From NCBI GenBank assembly GCA_963921195.1, contig OY992540.1, forward strand, positions 192,495,576 to 192,559,575: a stretch of DNA of 64,000 nt, written 5' to 3'. A program made the position numbers and the translations under genes. Origin of the DNA: Pegoplata infirma. Taxonomy: Eukaryota; Arthropoda; Insecta; Diptera; Anthomyiidae. Below are positions 1-9,927 of the stretch, piece by piece; positions within the stretch are counted from its first letter, which is position 1; every line of letters begins with the position of its first letter. The notes under the pieces are model-generated. The model saw nothing but the letters and a program-made list of their open reading frames with translations. It had not been told where the DNA came from and did no database searches.

Positions 1-62
1 GCCCCCATTGTGGAGAGTATAAAAGATTCGACACCAAAGAATATACCACTCTCACTTGTTTT
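1..62 (-). mobile_element. mini-me-like repeat, terminal fragment (M1)
   Basis: The window opens inside the end of a mini-me-like dipteran repeat on the minus strand. On plus it reads 'gtggagagtataaaag', then a decayed copy of the ATTCG-n-CGAAT stem, then 'cactctcacttgttt'. The same end, read as ACAAGTGAGAGTG, starts the copy at 27598. The rest lies outside the window. Confidence 0.6.
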
Positions 63-354
63 ATGTACATTTGATAAACAAATGGAAAATTTTTATGCGA
101 AAAGCTTAGACTTGGTGAAAAAGTAGTTTTGGTAAAAAAATGATTTTTTTTTCACGAAAAACAAAATTATGTTAAAAAAAATTTAATGAACCCAAAATTT
201 TTGGTGAACAAAAATTTTGATGAAAAAAAGTTTTTGATGAAAAGAAAAATTTTTTGATGTAAAAAAAATTGATGAAAAAAAAAATGGATAATAAACAATT
301 AGATAAAAAAATTTAATTAAAAAACATTTATGAAAAAAAAAATTGATGAAAAAA
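63..354. other. low-complexity A-rich stretch
   Basis: A-rich tract dominated by an iterated 'gatgaaaaaaaaat' pattern. No ORF or TIR structure is visible. It is probably degenerate simple-repeat expansion. Confidence 0.5.
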
Positions 355-735
355 AAAATTGAGATGTAGCAAATCTGACACTTCCTGCATCTCAGCCGGT
401 ATTATACTATCAGGTCCAGGGGATTTATAGGGCCTGAAACTAATAATCACCTAGATTATTGTTGGCATATATATTATTTCCGAAGCAATTTCAGATGCTT
501 GGGCGTCAGAGCCTTCCAAAGCTTGAAACAGAGTCAAGAAATTGCCCCGATAATAGGTTTTGCAGGATCCTTCATGTATCCCAGGGTGCAAGGAGAAGAT
601 ACCAGAACTTTGCGAATCCTGGATACCTTAGAAACGTCTTCTATGTTTCCACAGATGTTTTTTCAAGAATCAAATTTGGCAATTCTTATAGCTCTTCTTA
701 TAGCTCGTAAGTTTCAGCCTGTCTGCGGCAGTTGA
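355..735 (-). pseudogene. LINE reverse-transcriptase N-terminal fragment (minus)
   Basis: Read on the minus strand, this region translates in pieces to RIRKV..., TLGYMKD and YKSPGPDSIIPAEMQE. The linker ending in K-SPGPD-x-I-x-P just before the RT fingers is standard for non-LTR retrotransposons of the I/Jockey group. Frameshifts and stops separate the pieces and no catalytic box is included, so this is a dead fragment. The overlapping plus-strand ORFs at 459-735 are antisense shadows of it. Confidence 0.7.
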
Positions 736-885
736 CAGAAAAACTGCTTAATTGTGATTTTAACTTAAAGTTCCATTTGTAATTCTTATGCTTAAAGTAT
801 TCTTTAAAAATGCTGCATAATAAAAAGCATTTTTATTTGAAGTAAATCTCAACAGATGGCGAAATTGTTTAAGTTGTGATCTCTA

Positions 886-1381
886 CACTTAAAATAATTA
901 TTCTGTTAAATACTCTGTAAAATGACTGTAATCTCAATTCGACAGATATTTGACAAAGTTATTTGTCGAAATACAGATTTAAAAAAAATACTTCGTATTT
1001 TCTTGTGACCGAAAAACAATATTTTGTAAAATTGGAGTTACTCGTTAAAAACTCGTAATTTTCACAAAAATAAAAAGTTTTATTCATAAAATGGATTTAA
1101 CTAAAACTTTGTAAATTTACAGAGTTTTTTTTTTTTGTAAAATGTTGAACTTATAAAATGCATTTAATTAAAACTTTGTAAATTTACAGATTTTTTTTTG
1201 GTAAATTTCTTTTCAGTTTTATCAATATTTTACAGATAATTCTGTAAATTTACAGTTTTCTTATCAAAATCATTTTACAGAGTTTTCTTCGTAAAATAAC
1301 AAAAAATCTTGCTGGTTGGAAATCTATGGTATTTTCTGCTGGCTCAGCAGAGTATCTCTGTAAGAGTGATTATTTTGAGTG
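886..1381. mobile_element. TA-flanked MITE with CACT(T/C)AAAATAAT ends
   Basis: The 496-bp element is bounded by TA dinucleotides at 884-885 and 1382-1383. Its left end is CACTTAAAATAATTA and the reverse complement of its right end is CACTCAAAATAATCA, an imperfect 15-bp TIR. The interior is non-coding and repeats short motifs such as GTAAATTTACAG and TTTACAGAG. A TA target and CACTC-type ends suggest a Tc1/mariner-mobilised MITE related to the other CACTC elements here. Confidence 0.65.
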
Positions 1382-1383
1382 TA

Positions 1384-1679
1384 AGGGTCTTTCATTCAGT
1401 GTAGATTAAAATTCCCGCTGGTCATTTTTTTGTGTGTGCTAACACCGTTAATAGACAATTGATATATTTTTTTAAATATTTTTAAAATTTATGAATACAT
1501 ATTTTTTTGTTTAATGTTAAGCCTCAGTAAGTTTTAAACTCTTAAATTGTCTTTTCGTGTTTAAACCCCCCTTTATAAAAATTTTGAAACTCTTTAAACT
1601 GATTTTAAAAGTTATTGCCTTCAGGCATTATTTGTGTGTCGGCTTTAGCCAAAAATATTACTAAAATTTATTTTATGTA
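1384..1679. other. unassigned AT-rich spacer
   Basis: No ORF, TIR or recognisable repeat is visible between the MITE and the 24-bp-TIR element. Confidence 0.4.
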
Positions 1680-1863
1680 TATGGGTGAAATCAAAAAATG
1701 TCAACCAAACCATGTAATCGTGTAATATCTCATACATGGGTTAAAGTATTCGCATATTTTTTAATGTACAACGTCGCATAAATTGGCGTTCTACATAACC
1801 AACAACAATCCGGATACTAGTAAGCTATTTTAAACAAGTTATTTTCATTTTTGTAGGCCAAAT

Positions 1864-2921
1864 GTAAACTCCGTCGCCAGTAACATTTTCAATTTTTAAA
1901 CTTTAACCGGTTATATCTTAAAAACCAATAACCCAAACTCTTAATAATTGACTACATTTTTAAAGAGGGCATGTTGACGTTCTTAAAAAATATTTTTGTA
2001 TAGTCATAACTATCATTTTTACCCATACAAACACGGCTTCAATTGTGTAACGATTTTTCGACACTTTTTTTAGACATTATGGAACCTGACAATTTTGTTG
2101 TTTTTGACGTATTGTGTTTAGAAAAATAATAGGTTATTGCCCCATTTATTAAACGCGAGGCTATAAAGTATCATTTTGCATAATTGGTTTCAAGTTTGCT
2201 CCCTGCATATTAATTTCCCTGTATGAAAAGCTAAATCATAAATGAAAAATCGAAAAATGCTGTAAACTCCGTCTCCACGTTTACAACAAAACTACTTAGC
2301 GTGCATCTGAATATCGTCATATTTTGACGTATCTAGTTGACATCTAATGATTTTTTTTTCGGAAACCAATTTCCGACAAATAGTTTTCGAAAAAAAGGGC
2401 AAAAAGTGATGAAATGTAAACTCCGTCTAGTTGGTAGCGTGCTAGCCTTTCAACGTGGGGGTCGTGGGTTCGATTCCCACCAGAACCCTTGGTTTTTTTC
2501 GCTACAACGAGACGACGGTCATTGTAACCAGTTCTCGATTAGGTGGAATTTATTAAAAATGAGAGTTGTAAAACTCCGTCTATGTAAACTCCGTCAACTT
2601 TTTTTTTTTTTTTTGCAGATTGCATTAAAAAACCTTATGAAGTTGTTAAAACCGACGCAAATATTAACACTAGTCATTCAAAAAAGTAAAAAAAACTTAT
2701 TTTAACAGAAATAATAATAAATTTATTTTACATTTCCTTAGAAAAATCCTATTAAAATAAAAAATAATTTTAAAATCTTTAATAACAAAAACCAGAAAAA
2801 AATCCTAATTACAAAAATTGTTGGCAATTACATAAATAAGTGTTTTAAATTAAAATAAAATGTTTTCAAAGAAAATTCAAAAAATTTAATGTATTTTTCT
2901 AAGGTGAATGTAAACTCCGTC
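1864..2921 (+). repeat. six dispersed copies of TGTAAACTCCGTC
   Basis: Exact copies lie at 1864-1876, 2261-2273, 2415-2427, 2583-2595 and 2909-2921. A sixth at 2567-2580 has one extra A. All are on the plus strand and irregularly spaced. The 2415 and 2567 copies flank the SINE and may be its target duplication, but the others cannot be explained that way. I did not notice the motif elsewhere in the window. Confidence 0.8.
2428..2563 (+). mobile_element. tRNA-derived SINE (S1)
   Basis: The head resembles a tRNA: an A-box-like TAGTTGGTAGCGTGC and a perfect B-box GGTTCGATTCC about 40 nt later. It is followed by the family body (TTCGCTACAACGAGACGACG, then CAGTTCTCG and an AT-rich tail). The body, absent from real tRNAs, is shared with copies at 7881, 9393 and 56129. 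Near-identical 12-bp TAAACTCCGTC-type sequences flank it and could be its TSD. Confidence 0.8.
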
Positions 2922-3104
2922 ACCAAAAAAATCATAAAAATGTCGATAAAATTTGTTTGAAACAGTTTGTAGAAGAGATCTTTTATAGTTATATTAGTAG
3001 TGATGTATCATATCGATTTTAATAAAAAAATTTACCAAAAATTAAAATTTTTTGTTTGTACAATTTTGGCTCAAAAACACTGACATTTTTTGATTTCACC
3101 CATA

Positions 3105-3799
3105 TAGGGAAGAGGTTTTGCTCTTTTTTGTTATACTCAAATCTATTTTTGTCTATTTAATGTAAAATATTGAAAATATTGAAACCGTCAATGTCTTGTT
3201 TTAAACATTCGTTAGATTTATATGCCATCCTCCATAAAGCCACACAAGTAGACAACAAAAAATTAGTTATGCTTGATGACTTTTTGGTAGATGTTAAGTT
3301 GAAAATTAATATTATTATTTTTTTAATCATTAGAAACAGAAAAAACAATTTAAATTAATGATTATTTAAAATTTTGTTAAATTTGAAACTTTAAAATGTT
3401 TTGGGAGTTAAGTCTAGTACTCCGTTTTTTACGAAGAAAATTTTACTTAAACTTTAAACGCCTCAAATTGCAATAAAACATTTAAAAATCAACACCTTTT
3501 GACAATTGTAAGAAAGAAACTGAAATGTCACTTTTCTACCACAATTTAAATTGTCTTGTATAATAAAAATGTGTGAAAACTTTTTTTTTAACAATTTCCC
3601 TATAAATTCTCACGTTGCCAATTTTTTATTTTTTTTATGTGGAGTTTTACAGATTTTTTCCCATGAAATTGAACAGATTACTATGTTTTAAAAACAAAAC
3701 ACTTTCAAAAGATAATAACAAAGTTATTGTCAAATTGAGAAAATAATTTTTCGATATTGAGTTAATCCCAGCGTCCTGTCATTACTTCCACCAGAACAT
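3105..3799. other. unassigned AT-rich stretch
   Basis: About 700 bp with no coding signal. The overlapping opposite-strand ORFs at 3157-3358 are short, low-complexity and match nothing I recognise. Confidence 0.4.
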
Positions 3800-4025
3800 A
3801 TAGAAAACTGATTCATTGGGGACAATCGAATTTCTTGCCAACGGAATGGTTCGGTTACAGCAACCGACTTTTTCGTTTACAATTAAATTATTCCTCAACC
3901 AATCGAAAGTTGTTGTTACAACCGAAATTCTATTAAATTACTGAATTTCAATCAACACAGACCAAACCGAAAAATTCAGTGGACAATAGAATTGGTCAAT
4001 ACAATGAATTTATTTTCTCTGTGTA
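3800..4025. mobile_element. degenerate MITE related to the CACAGA...TCTGTG family
   Basis: The region repeats CAACCGAA-type words ('gttacaaccgaaatt') and ends in TTTTCTCTGTGTAG. This resembles the MITE at 41025-41271, whose interior iterates CAACTGAATT and whose ends are CACAGAG/CTGTGTG. Boundaries are uncertain and no TSD was found. Confidence 0.35.
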
Positions 4026-4311
4026 GGTTGACTTCCACTTTCCAAATGCAAGAGATGCGCGATATCCGAAACGTAGTCAGTAATATCCACCTATTTTTTT
4101 CATTTATATCATCAATTCTGTTCATTACCACTACTACAGATGACAAATTCCATCAATTGCACCACCGACCATTGTCATTGGAAACCGGTGGGAATTCAGC
4201 CCTAAAGTCGTTAATTGGATTTATACAGCAGGGGTGCGTCCAATTTTTCTGTATGAAATCATTTTCTGGTGGCCTTAGAGACAAAATGAAACTATGTCTA
4301 TCACGAAGGTA

Positions 4312-4874
4312 CACTCAAAAAATTATGTTAGTAAAATCAACTGAAAATGTCAGTTAAAATAACTACTTTGTAAGTTGTTTTGGGGTCAACTACTTTTTCA
4401 GTTAAATCAACTAACAATGTTAGTTATTTTAACTGACAGAAAACAACTGACTTATGTAGTAAAAACTACTTACATTTGTAGTCAAAACAACTAAAATGCA
4501 GTAAATATAAAAAAATCAATATATATTTTTTTTTTCAAAACATTTATCAAAAAAAAAAAATTGAAGACCAAATTTTTTCAAATTTTTTTTTTTTTAAAGT
4601 TGTGAAAAATAAAAAAAACGAAATTTTTTTTTTTTTGGAAAAAATCTTTGAGTTTTTCAGAGATAAAAAAATAAAATTAACTACTTTAAATAACTGTTAC
4701 TACATCACAGTACTTTTTTGTTAGTTGTTCAAAAAAAAGAACTTAAAATAACTAACAGAAATAGTTGTTTGATATTTTTCATACAAAAACAACTGACTTT
4801 GTAGTTGAAAACAACTAACTACTGTAAAATATACAAATAACTAACATGTAGTAACTTACATCATTTTCTGAGTG
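4312..4874. mobile_element. CACTC MITE A, 563 bp, TA target duplication
   Basis: Flanked by TA at 4310-4311 and 4875-4876. Its termini are CACTCAAAAAATTATGTTAG and the inverse ending CATTTTCTGAGTG. The interior iterates AACTAC/CAACTGA words ('gtagttgttttgac'). A reverse-oriented sister copy lies at 59115-59683. Joining the LINE flanks across the TA restores the reading seen in the uninterrupted LINE-A copy near 45500-45520, which supports the boundaries. Confidence 0.85.
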
Positions 4875-5204
4875 TATACAAAATGGCGTCGATGTGAATC
4901 ACTAGTGCTCTTCGTACTGCACCTACGGGTGCATTAGAAATCCTGTTTCACCTAATACCATTGGACATATTGGGCATAATAGCAAAACTGCAATGGAAAA
5001 GCACCGAATGTAGCCATAGCGTGATCTTGAAGAAGATAACAATGCCACAAAATATGGACTGTGGTCCATCTATGACTCCAGGGAGTCTTGGATAAGGAGC
5101 ATTCCAGGTGTGGATATGCCATACATTTTTACATGGATAGATCGAGGCCGCACGAACAAGTGGGATTTAAAGTCTTGAACTGAGCCTGGCCCGAAGATTG
5201 CCAG

Positions 5205-5516
5205 CAGAGAAACAAGCCGATCGGCTCAAAATCGGCGGCGCGCCGCCGCCGACCGCTTTTCACATTCTTCGCCGCCATTTTTTTACATTTTAAACCGCTG
5301 GAAACCGCTTAAACCAAGCCGCCGAATCAGTCGACTCCGATCGACTCATCATTACAAAAATCACAACACAAATTCAAAAAAATATTACTCGCAACAACAA
5401 GGAAAAATGAGCCGATGATTGAACCGCCGCCGGCTAAAAACTGCAAACGCCGCCGCCGGCAAGCAAAATTGGTCGCGCCGCCGCCGCCGAAAATTTCTTG
5501 TCGGCTTGGTTGCCTG
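5205..5516. mobile_element. GC-rich palindromic hAT MITE, 312 bp, TSD ATTGCCAG
   Basis: The element starts CAGAGAAACAAGCCGA and ends TCGGCTTGGTTGCCTG. It is flanked by exact 8-bp copies of ATTGCCAG (5197-5204 and 5517-5524). CAG...CTG ends with an 8-bp TSD are the hAT signature. Subterminal sequence is rich in CGCCGCCGCC on both arms, strikingly unlike the AT-rich surroundings. It interrupts the RNase H region of LINE A1; the copy near 45870 shows the uninterrupted GATTGCCAGATCGTTG. No transposase is encoded. Confidence 0.88.
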
Positions 5517-6839
5517 ATTGCCAGATCATTGCAGTCTTTACCAGCCAGAGATGCTGGCAATAAAGGAAGTGGCTGAATGTTGAGTTGCAATGTCTTGTCT
5601 GCCACCACAGTCAACATCTATTCTGACAGTAATTCTGGACATCTATTCTGGAGTCAATGTTTCTAAAATCAAGATTTGCCCTTAACTGCCGCACGTCTTT
5701 AAATGAGATGGATAAGCAGTTTGACATACGACTCATTTGGTTGCCAGGGCATAGAAAAATTCCAGGGTATTACAAAGCCGATAAGCTTGCAAGACTGAGA
5801 ACTACGTTACAGGTTCCAACAGAATTAGAATGTGTTGGTATGCCTCTAGAAACTTGCAAGCAAAATCTACGGCTTTGTTCCGAGTCGGAGACTAATCAGA
5901 GATGGGCACATGGATTAACGTGTGGGATTACACTACATATTTGGCCATCTTTTAATCAGAATCGCAAAAGTGAGCTAATATCGCTTCCTAGAAGAGAGAT
6001 TTCGACAGTGGTTGTAGTCACCGGGCACCGTCTTGTAGGATAGTACATATAGCAGTTAAATGTGCCATCAAATGACTTTTGTAGGTCTTACATGGATGAC
6101 AAGTAGTTGGAAACTATCAAACACTTTAACGGCCATTGTCCGATTTTTTTGTGGTCTGAGACTTGCTTCACTGGGATTTAGGGGGCTGCACGATCTTTCT
6201 GATTTGTCGGATTTTAAAATTCAATACCTTAGGAGTTTCATAAGGAGCTCAAATTGGTTAAACAGCAGGTACTAGCAGGGTAGCCTATTACCGTTTCGTG
6301 GTGTCACAACGGATCTCAGAGTCTATGTGTGCTGACGTAGGTAAACGTCAATACCCACTTACAACCAAACCTATTTATTCTGTTTATTACCTCTACTAGA
6401 GAAATTGAGATGCCAGATTCCATCGGTTGCACTCCGAATCAAAGCTTTTCCTTGCACATTCATAAGCCAAATCGTTCTTAGCAACACCACAATGTCCAGA
6501 GACCCAAATTAGCCCTACTTTGTTCTATCGGGTTTTGTGTAGGGACCTTATAGAACTCATAACACAAAACCGATTTCGGTATGTTGCAATCCAAGGCCTT
6601 TAGAGTTGCGAGACTATCACGAAGACATTTATGGAGCATAATTTTAAGTTCCTGTCCATAATTATTCGAGCGGTTTTATTACTTGCAAGTATCTCTACCT
6701 GGAAAGCACTATAATTGTCTCAAAGGGGCACTGTTTAAAGTTTTCCGATTTGGCTCAAATTTTTTCTACATCAGTTTAAGACTAGGTGGCACAATATTCC
6801 GCCAGGGAGATGTTGAAAATTCAAAGTTGAAATTTCGCT

Positions 6840-7745
6840 GCCACCCTACTGGACATATTAGGTAAGCAGTGGACTATGGTCATAGTGCGACCCTGAAAAG
6901 AACTGTAATAAAACAAATGCGCGGACTGTGCTCCACCTATAAGCCTATTTTAGCGTCATTACCACACTATGATACCATCCTAGGAGTCCTAAATAGGAGA
7001 CATTCCTGGTGGTAGACCTTCCGTAAATTTTTACACAGACCGATCAAGGCTGCTGAATAGAGAAAGAGTCGAAGGGAGGAAAGGAGAAAAGTTTAGATTG
7101 AGGAGGAAAGTTTAGATTCAGCCTTGCTAGCTCACTGGTTGGGACGTAATATGTTGTCTATAACAGAAGTCAATACATTTGCTGACGGTCAAGGAGAGGT
7201 TAAATCCTAGGAGTGAATGTTTCGAAAAATAAAGTATGCTCTTTACGTCCGTACGAATGAGATGGCCAAAAAGTAAGACAATAGGACATTCTGGCGATCT
7301 GCAAAAGCAAGAACTACATATCTGAAAGGTTCTTTCGAATGCACGCCTCTAGGAACTTGCAATCACAAGCTGCGTCTTTGTTTTGCTGAGAAGTCTTATC
7401 AGAGATATGCAAATGGTAAGACCAGTGAAATTTCACTAAAGATCTGGTGTTAACTAAATCACCATGGAGTATTAAACAGTGGTTATTGTAAAAATCAGTC
7501 ACTGTTTTCAAAAGGAGCACGCTAAAAGGCTAAAGTTGCCGAAAAATTACATTTGCCAGAGTTGTAAGATTAGGAGGAATAAAAAATTAACGATTTATTT
7601 GCAATTAGGTGTTTTGCAGACTGTGGCATTGGCCACAGGAATCATGCATGAATTCAGGTGGTTTGAATGCGCTCTTTGACTCGTGATTTCAGTTCAGCAA
7701 AATTTCTGCTGGGTATATGAAGGAATAAGAATAGGGACTTAAGAA
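6840..7745 (+). pseudogene. LINE-A copy A2, heavily decayed RNase H part
   Basis: The segment resumes the LINE-A linker and RNase H. It has the CACTATGATACCATCC block, a FYKFLHR-like relic of FYTDGS near 7030, and the stretch encoding GMPLETCKQNLRLC-like residues (here 'cacgcctctaggaacttgcaa', 7330-7360). Many indels make it non-coding. The 460 bp between A1 and this copy (6380-6839) hold no recognised feature. Confidence 0.65.
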
Positions 7746-7749
7746 AACT

Positions 7750-8725
7750 TTAAGGATCTATATGATCTTTCGGATGTTAGAGCAACACATGTATTACAAT
7801 AATTGTTTCTACAATGTGGTTTGAGCGAAACAATATTCGGCTTGTGGCATTTCTTCAAAAAATTTAAATTCCAATGATCAGTTTTTTTTATTTATTTTCC
7901 AATTTAATTACAAATCATTTTTTATAATTTAAACCTAGACGAGAACTGGTAATAATAACCGTCATCTCGTTGTAGCGAAATCGACCAAGGGTTTTTGTGG
8001 GAATCGAACCCACGACCCCCTGTTTTACAGGCTAGCACGCTACCAACTAACCTACAGGAGTTATTTAAAATTATTTTTCGGAGAAATTTCATTGTTACTC
8101 GTCGCTAGAGGTTTTGTAGGAAAGCCTAAGTTGGGCGCCAATGAAACCCACTAAACGTTCTTGTAACCATGGGATTTGTATTTGAGAAACTATAAACTGT
8201 AGGGAGTGTTAGCATTCGTTTTCGATTGTTGATAGGTTCTTTAATTTTGGATTTTTTTTATTATCATTTCAACTTCCACTTGTTATCTCCAACTACTACG
8301 ACCATTGGATCTCTTACTTTTCGGATGTTAGTTAGAATATCACATACATATATTACAATAATTGTTTCTGCAATGTGGTCTGAGCGAAATACATATTCGG
8401 CCTGTGGTAGTTCTTGGTAAAATATAAATTCAAAGTCTTTTTAAAATTATTTTTCAGAAGAAATGTCTTGCCGAATGAAAAACTGATTCATTATAATGTG
8501 TCGCTATAGGCTCTTTAGGAAAGCCCCAAGTTGGGCGCCAATTAAACTTTCTCCTAGTTCCTGTAACCATGCGATTTTACCCGTATATTTAAAAAAGTCT
8601 AAACTGTAGGGAATATTAGCATTCGTTTTCAATTGTTTATAAGTTCTTTAATTTCTGAATTTTTTTTTATTATTATTATTTTAACTACCACTTGTTATTT
8701 TCAACTCTACTACGACCATTTAGCA
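7750..8725 (-). mobile_element. LTR-like tandem units with primer-binding-site-like motif
   Basis: Two diverged direct units (period 400 bp measured at the shared TTGGGCGCCA, 8131 and 8531) share blocks such as ACAATAATTGTTTCT, GTGTTAGCATTCGTTTT and ACTACGACCATT. Read on minus, TTTCA-TTGGCGCCCAACTT resembles an LTR terminal CA followed by a TGGCGCCCAAC primer binding site of gypsy-like elements. No gag or pol is present. I infer a decayed tandem LTR, but any tandem repeat with this word would look the same. A SINE splits the first unit. Confidence 0.45.
7881..8060 (-). mobile_element. tRNA-derived SINE (S3), minus strand
   Basis: On plus it appears as the reverse complement. The tail is TTTATTTATTTTCCAATTTA, then the body (GAGAACTGGTAATAATAACC..., CATCTCGTTGTAGCGAAATC), then the B-box complement GGAATCGAACC and the A-box complement GCACGCTACCAACTA. 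It keeps the most complete body of the family and sits inside the LTR-like unit. Confidence 0.8.
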
Positions 8726-9079
8726 CAAACATGTTATTTGTCTGCTTTTTCTTTTGTTATTTTGCTCTCTGATTTTTTTTGTAATTTTTTTTTATAAATT
8801 TTGCTTCGGGGTACTGGGTCAAATTATGCATATTTAAATTTAAAAGAATTGTTAACAAAATACAATATGAAATATGAGTTAAATAAATACCAACTCAATT
8901 ATACAAAACTCATCAAACTTAAATGAAGAAGAAATAATAATAAACTTAAATGTTTACTATGCAAATTGTAAATTTAATAAAAACTAATTCCTCAAAATTG
9001 TTTGTCTATTAAGTGTTTAAAATAATAAATAAAAATTTAAATAATTTTGTATTGATTTTGGAAAATAACAATAATAAAT
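8726..9079. other. unassigned AT-rich stretch
   Basis: No ORF, TIR or known repeat is visible; only short oligo-T and ATA runs. Confidence 0.4.
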
Positions 9080-9683
9080 AACAAGTAGAAAAGTTAAATT
9101 CGACTTGGTCGAATATATGAATACCCTCCACAGTGACATTTTTAAGTGATACAAATTTTGCTGAATTACAATTTCAACCCGACTCGCCTCAGAAAAGTCT
9201 TTCAAACAGACAGTCGAATGGACAGACGAAGGACATCGCTAGATCGACTTTAAAACGATATTTTTCTGAATTACAATATCAACCCGACCCGCCTCAGAAA
9301 AGTCTTTCAAACAGACAGCCGGGCAAACAGACGACGCACATCACTAGATTGACTTAAAATCGATTAAGATCATGAATATATATATATTTTATATGGCGCC
9401 CCAGTAGGCTAGTTGGTAGCGTGCTAGCCTATGAGTCTGGGGGTCGTGGGTTCGATTCCCACCAGAGGCCTTGGTCTGTTTCGCTACAACGACTCGAAGG
9501 TCATTTTTACCAGTTCTCGGTTAGGTAAAATTAGAATATGATTTGTAATTATATGGTAATTCTTAATAAAATAAAAAAAAATAAAAATATATATTTTATG
9601 GAGTCCTAGACCAACATTTCGTGATGTTACAAACCGAATGACAAACTTATATATACCCTCTATCACTAGAGTGGAGGGTATAA
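9080..9683 (+). mobile_element. mini-me-like repeat M2, with SINE insertion
   Basis: It starts AACAAGTAGAAAAGTTAA, followed by the ATTCGACTTGGTCGAAT stem and ATACCCTCCAC. It ends CTAGAGTGGAGGGTATAAAA. The interior holds two tandem approximately 115-bp units (CCCGACTCGCCTCAGAAAAG / CCCGACCCGCCTCAGAAAAG) and the GACATCGCTAGATCGACTT block shared with 26935 and 28013. This layout matches the mini-me/DINE-1-like class of dipteran non-autonomous elements. SINE S2 was inserted within it. Confidence 0.75.
9393..9586 (+). mobile_element. tRNA-derived SINE (S2), full-length with 13-bp TSD
   Basis: This is the best-bounded SINE copy. ATATATATTTTAT occurs at 9380-9392 and again at 9587-9599, a 13-bp TSD typical of LINE-mediated insertion. 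In between are an A-box-like CTAGTTGGTAGCGTGC, a perfect B-box GGTTCGATTCC, the family body (TTTCGCTACAACGACTCGAA, CAGTTCTCGGTTAGG) and an (ATAAA)-rich tail. The host M2 sequence resumes with GGAGTCCTAGACC. Confidence 0.9.
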
Positions 9684-9927
9684 AAATGTTTGATAGGTCT
9701 TCTTGATTAATTTAATGATAATATTTAGATATTTCCAATTATTATTTGATTGTTTTCTTTTAAACTTTATAATTTGCAAGGGAGCGCCATCTATGTTTAG
9801 AAGAACTGTTTTCATTAACATTAGGTTATTGCCTTTTTACGGTATATAAATAATTTTATTATTACCTAAGTATAACTTATTATTCTTTATATGTTTAAAG
9901 AAGTAGAAAATAGAAAATTTGTTAACT

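Larger units (their letters stand above)
1680..3104. mobile_element. 1.4-kb non-autonomous element with perfect 24-bp TIRs
   Basis: Positions 1680-1703 and 3081-3104 are exact reverse complements over 24 bp (TATGGGTGAAATCAAAAA...). Each is flanked by TA (1678-1679 and 3105-3106), the target duplication expected for a Tc1/mariner-type DNA element. The interior is non-coding, holds a tRNA-derived SINE near 2428-2563, and carries the 13-mer TGTAAACTCCGTC six times in one orientation. No transposase motif is visible. Confidence 0.75.
4120..6378 (+). pseudogene. LINE-A non-LTR retrotransposon copy A1, 5'-truncated, twice interrupted
   Basis: This 5'-truncated copy keeps the end of the reverse transcriptase, the linker and the RNase H domain. 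Visible pieces in order are PKVVNWIYTAGVRPIFLYE (about 4200-4260), ITSALRTAPTGALEI (about 4890-4945), a decayed FYTDGSK strand near 5130, IRLIWLPGHRKIPG...KADKLARL (5720-5800), and a C-terminal Cys/His segment ending HFNGHCP near 6130. RNase H after RT is typical of the I-clade group. The 3' end at about 6378 has no poly-A but an ACCTAACC-like tail. A CACTC MITE (4312-4874) and a GC-rich hAT MITE (5205-5516) split it. Frameshifts and stops show it is dead. It matches the copies at 11449-15060, 41930, 44540 and 52290. Confidence 0.8.

Noticed and set aside
2428..2500. Functional tRNA genes at 2428, 7990, 9403 and 48700
   Set aside because: The A and B boxes are good, but the acceptor stem is not preserved and the copies share a non-tRNA body and AT-rich tail, and one has a 13-bp TSD. 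They are SINE heads.
5218..5511. CpG island promoter of a host gene
   Set aside because: The GC-rich block lies wholly within a hAT MITE with an exact TSD inside a LINE.
5657..6043. 128-codon ORF as a host RNase H-like gene
   Set aside because: It matches LINE-A copies at six other places in the window, ends in LINE 3' sequence and lacks the start of the domain.
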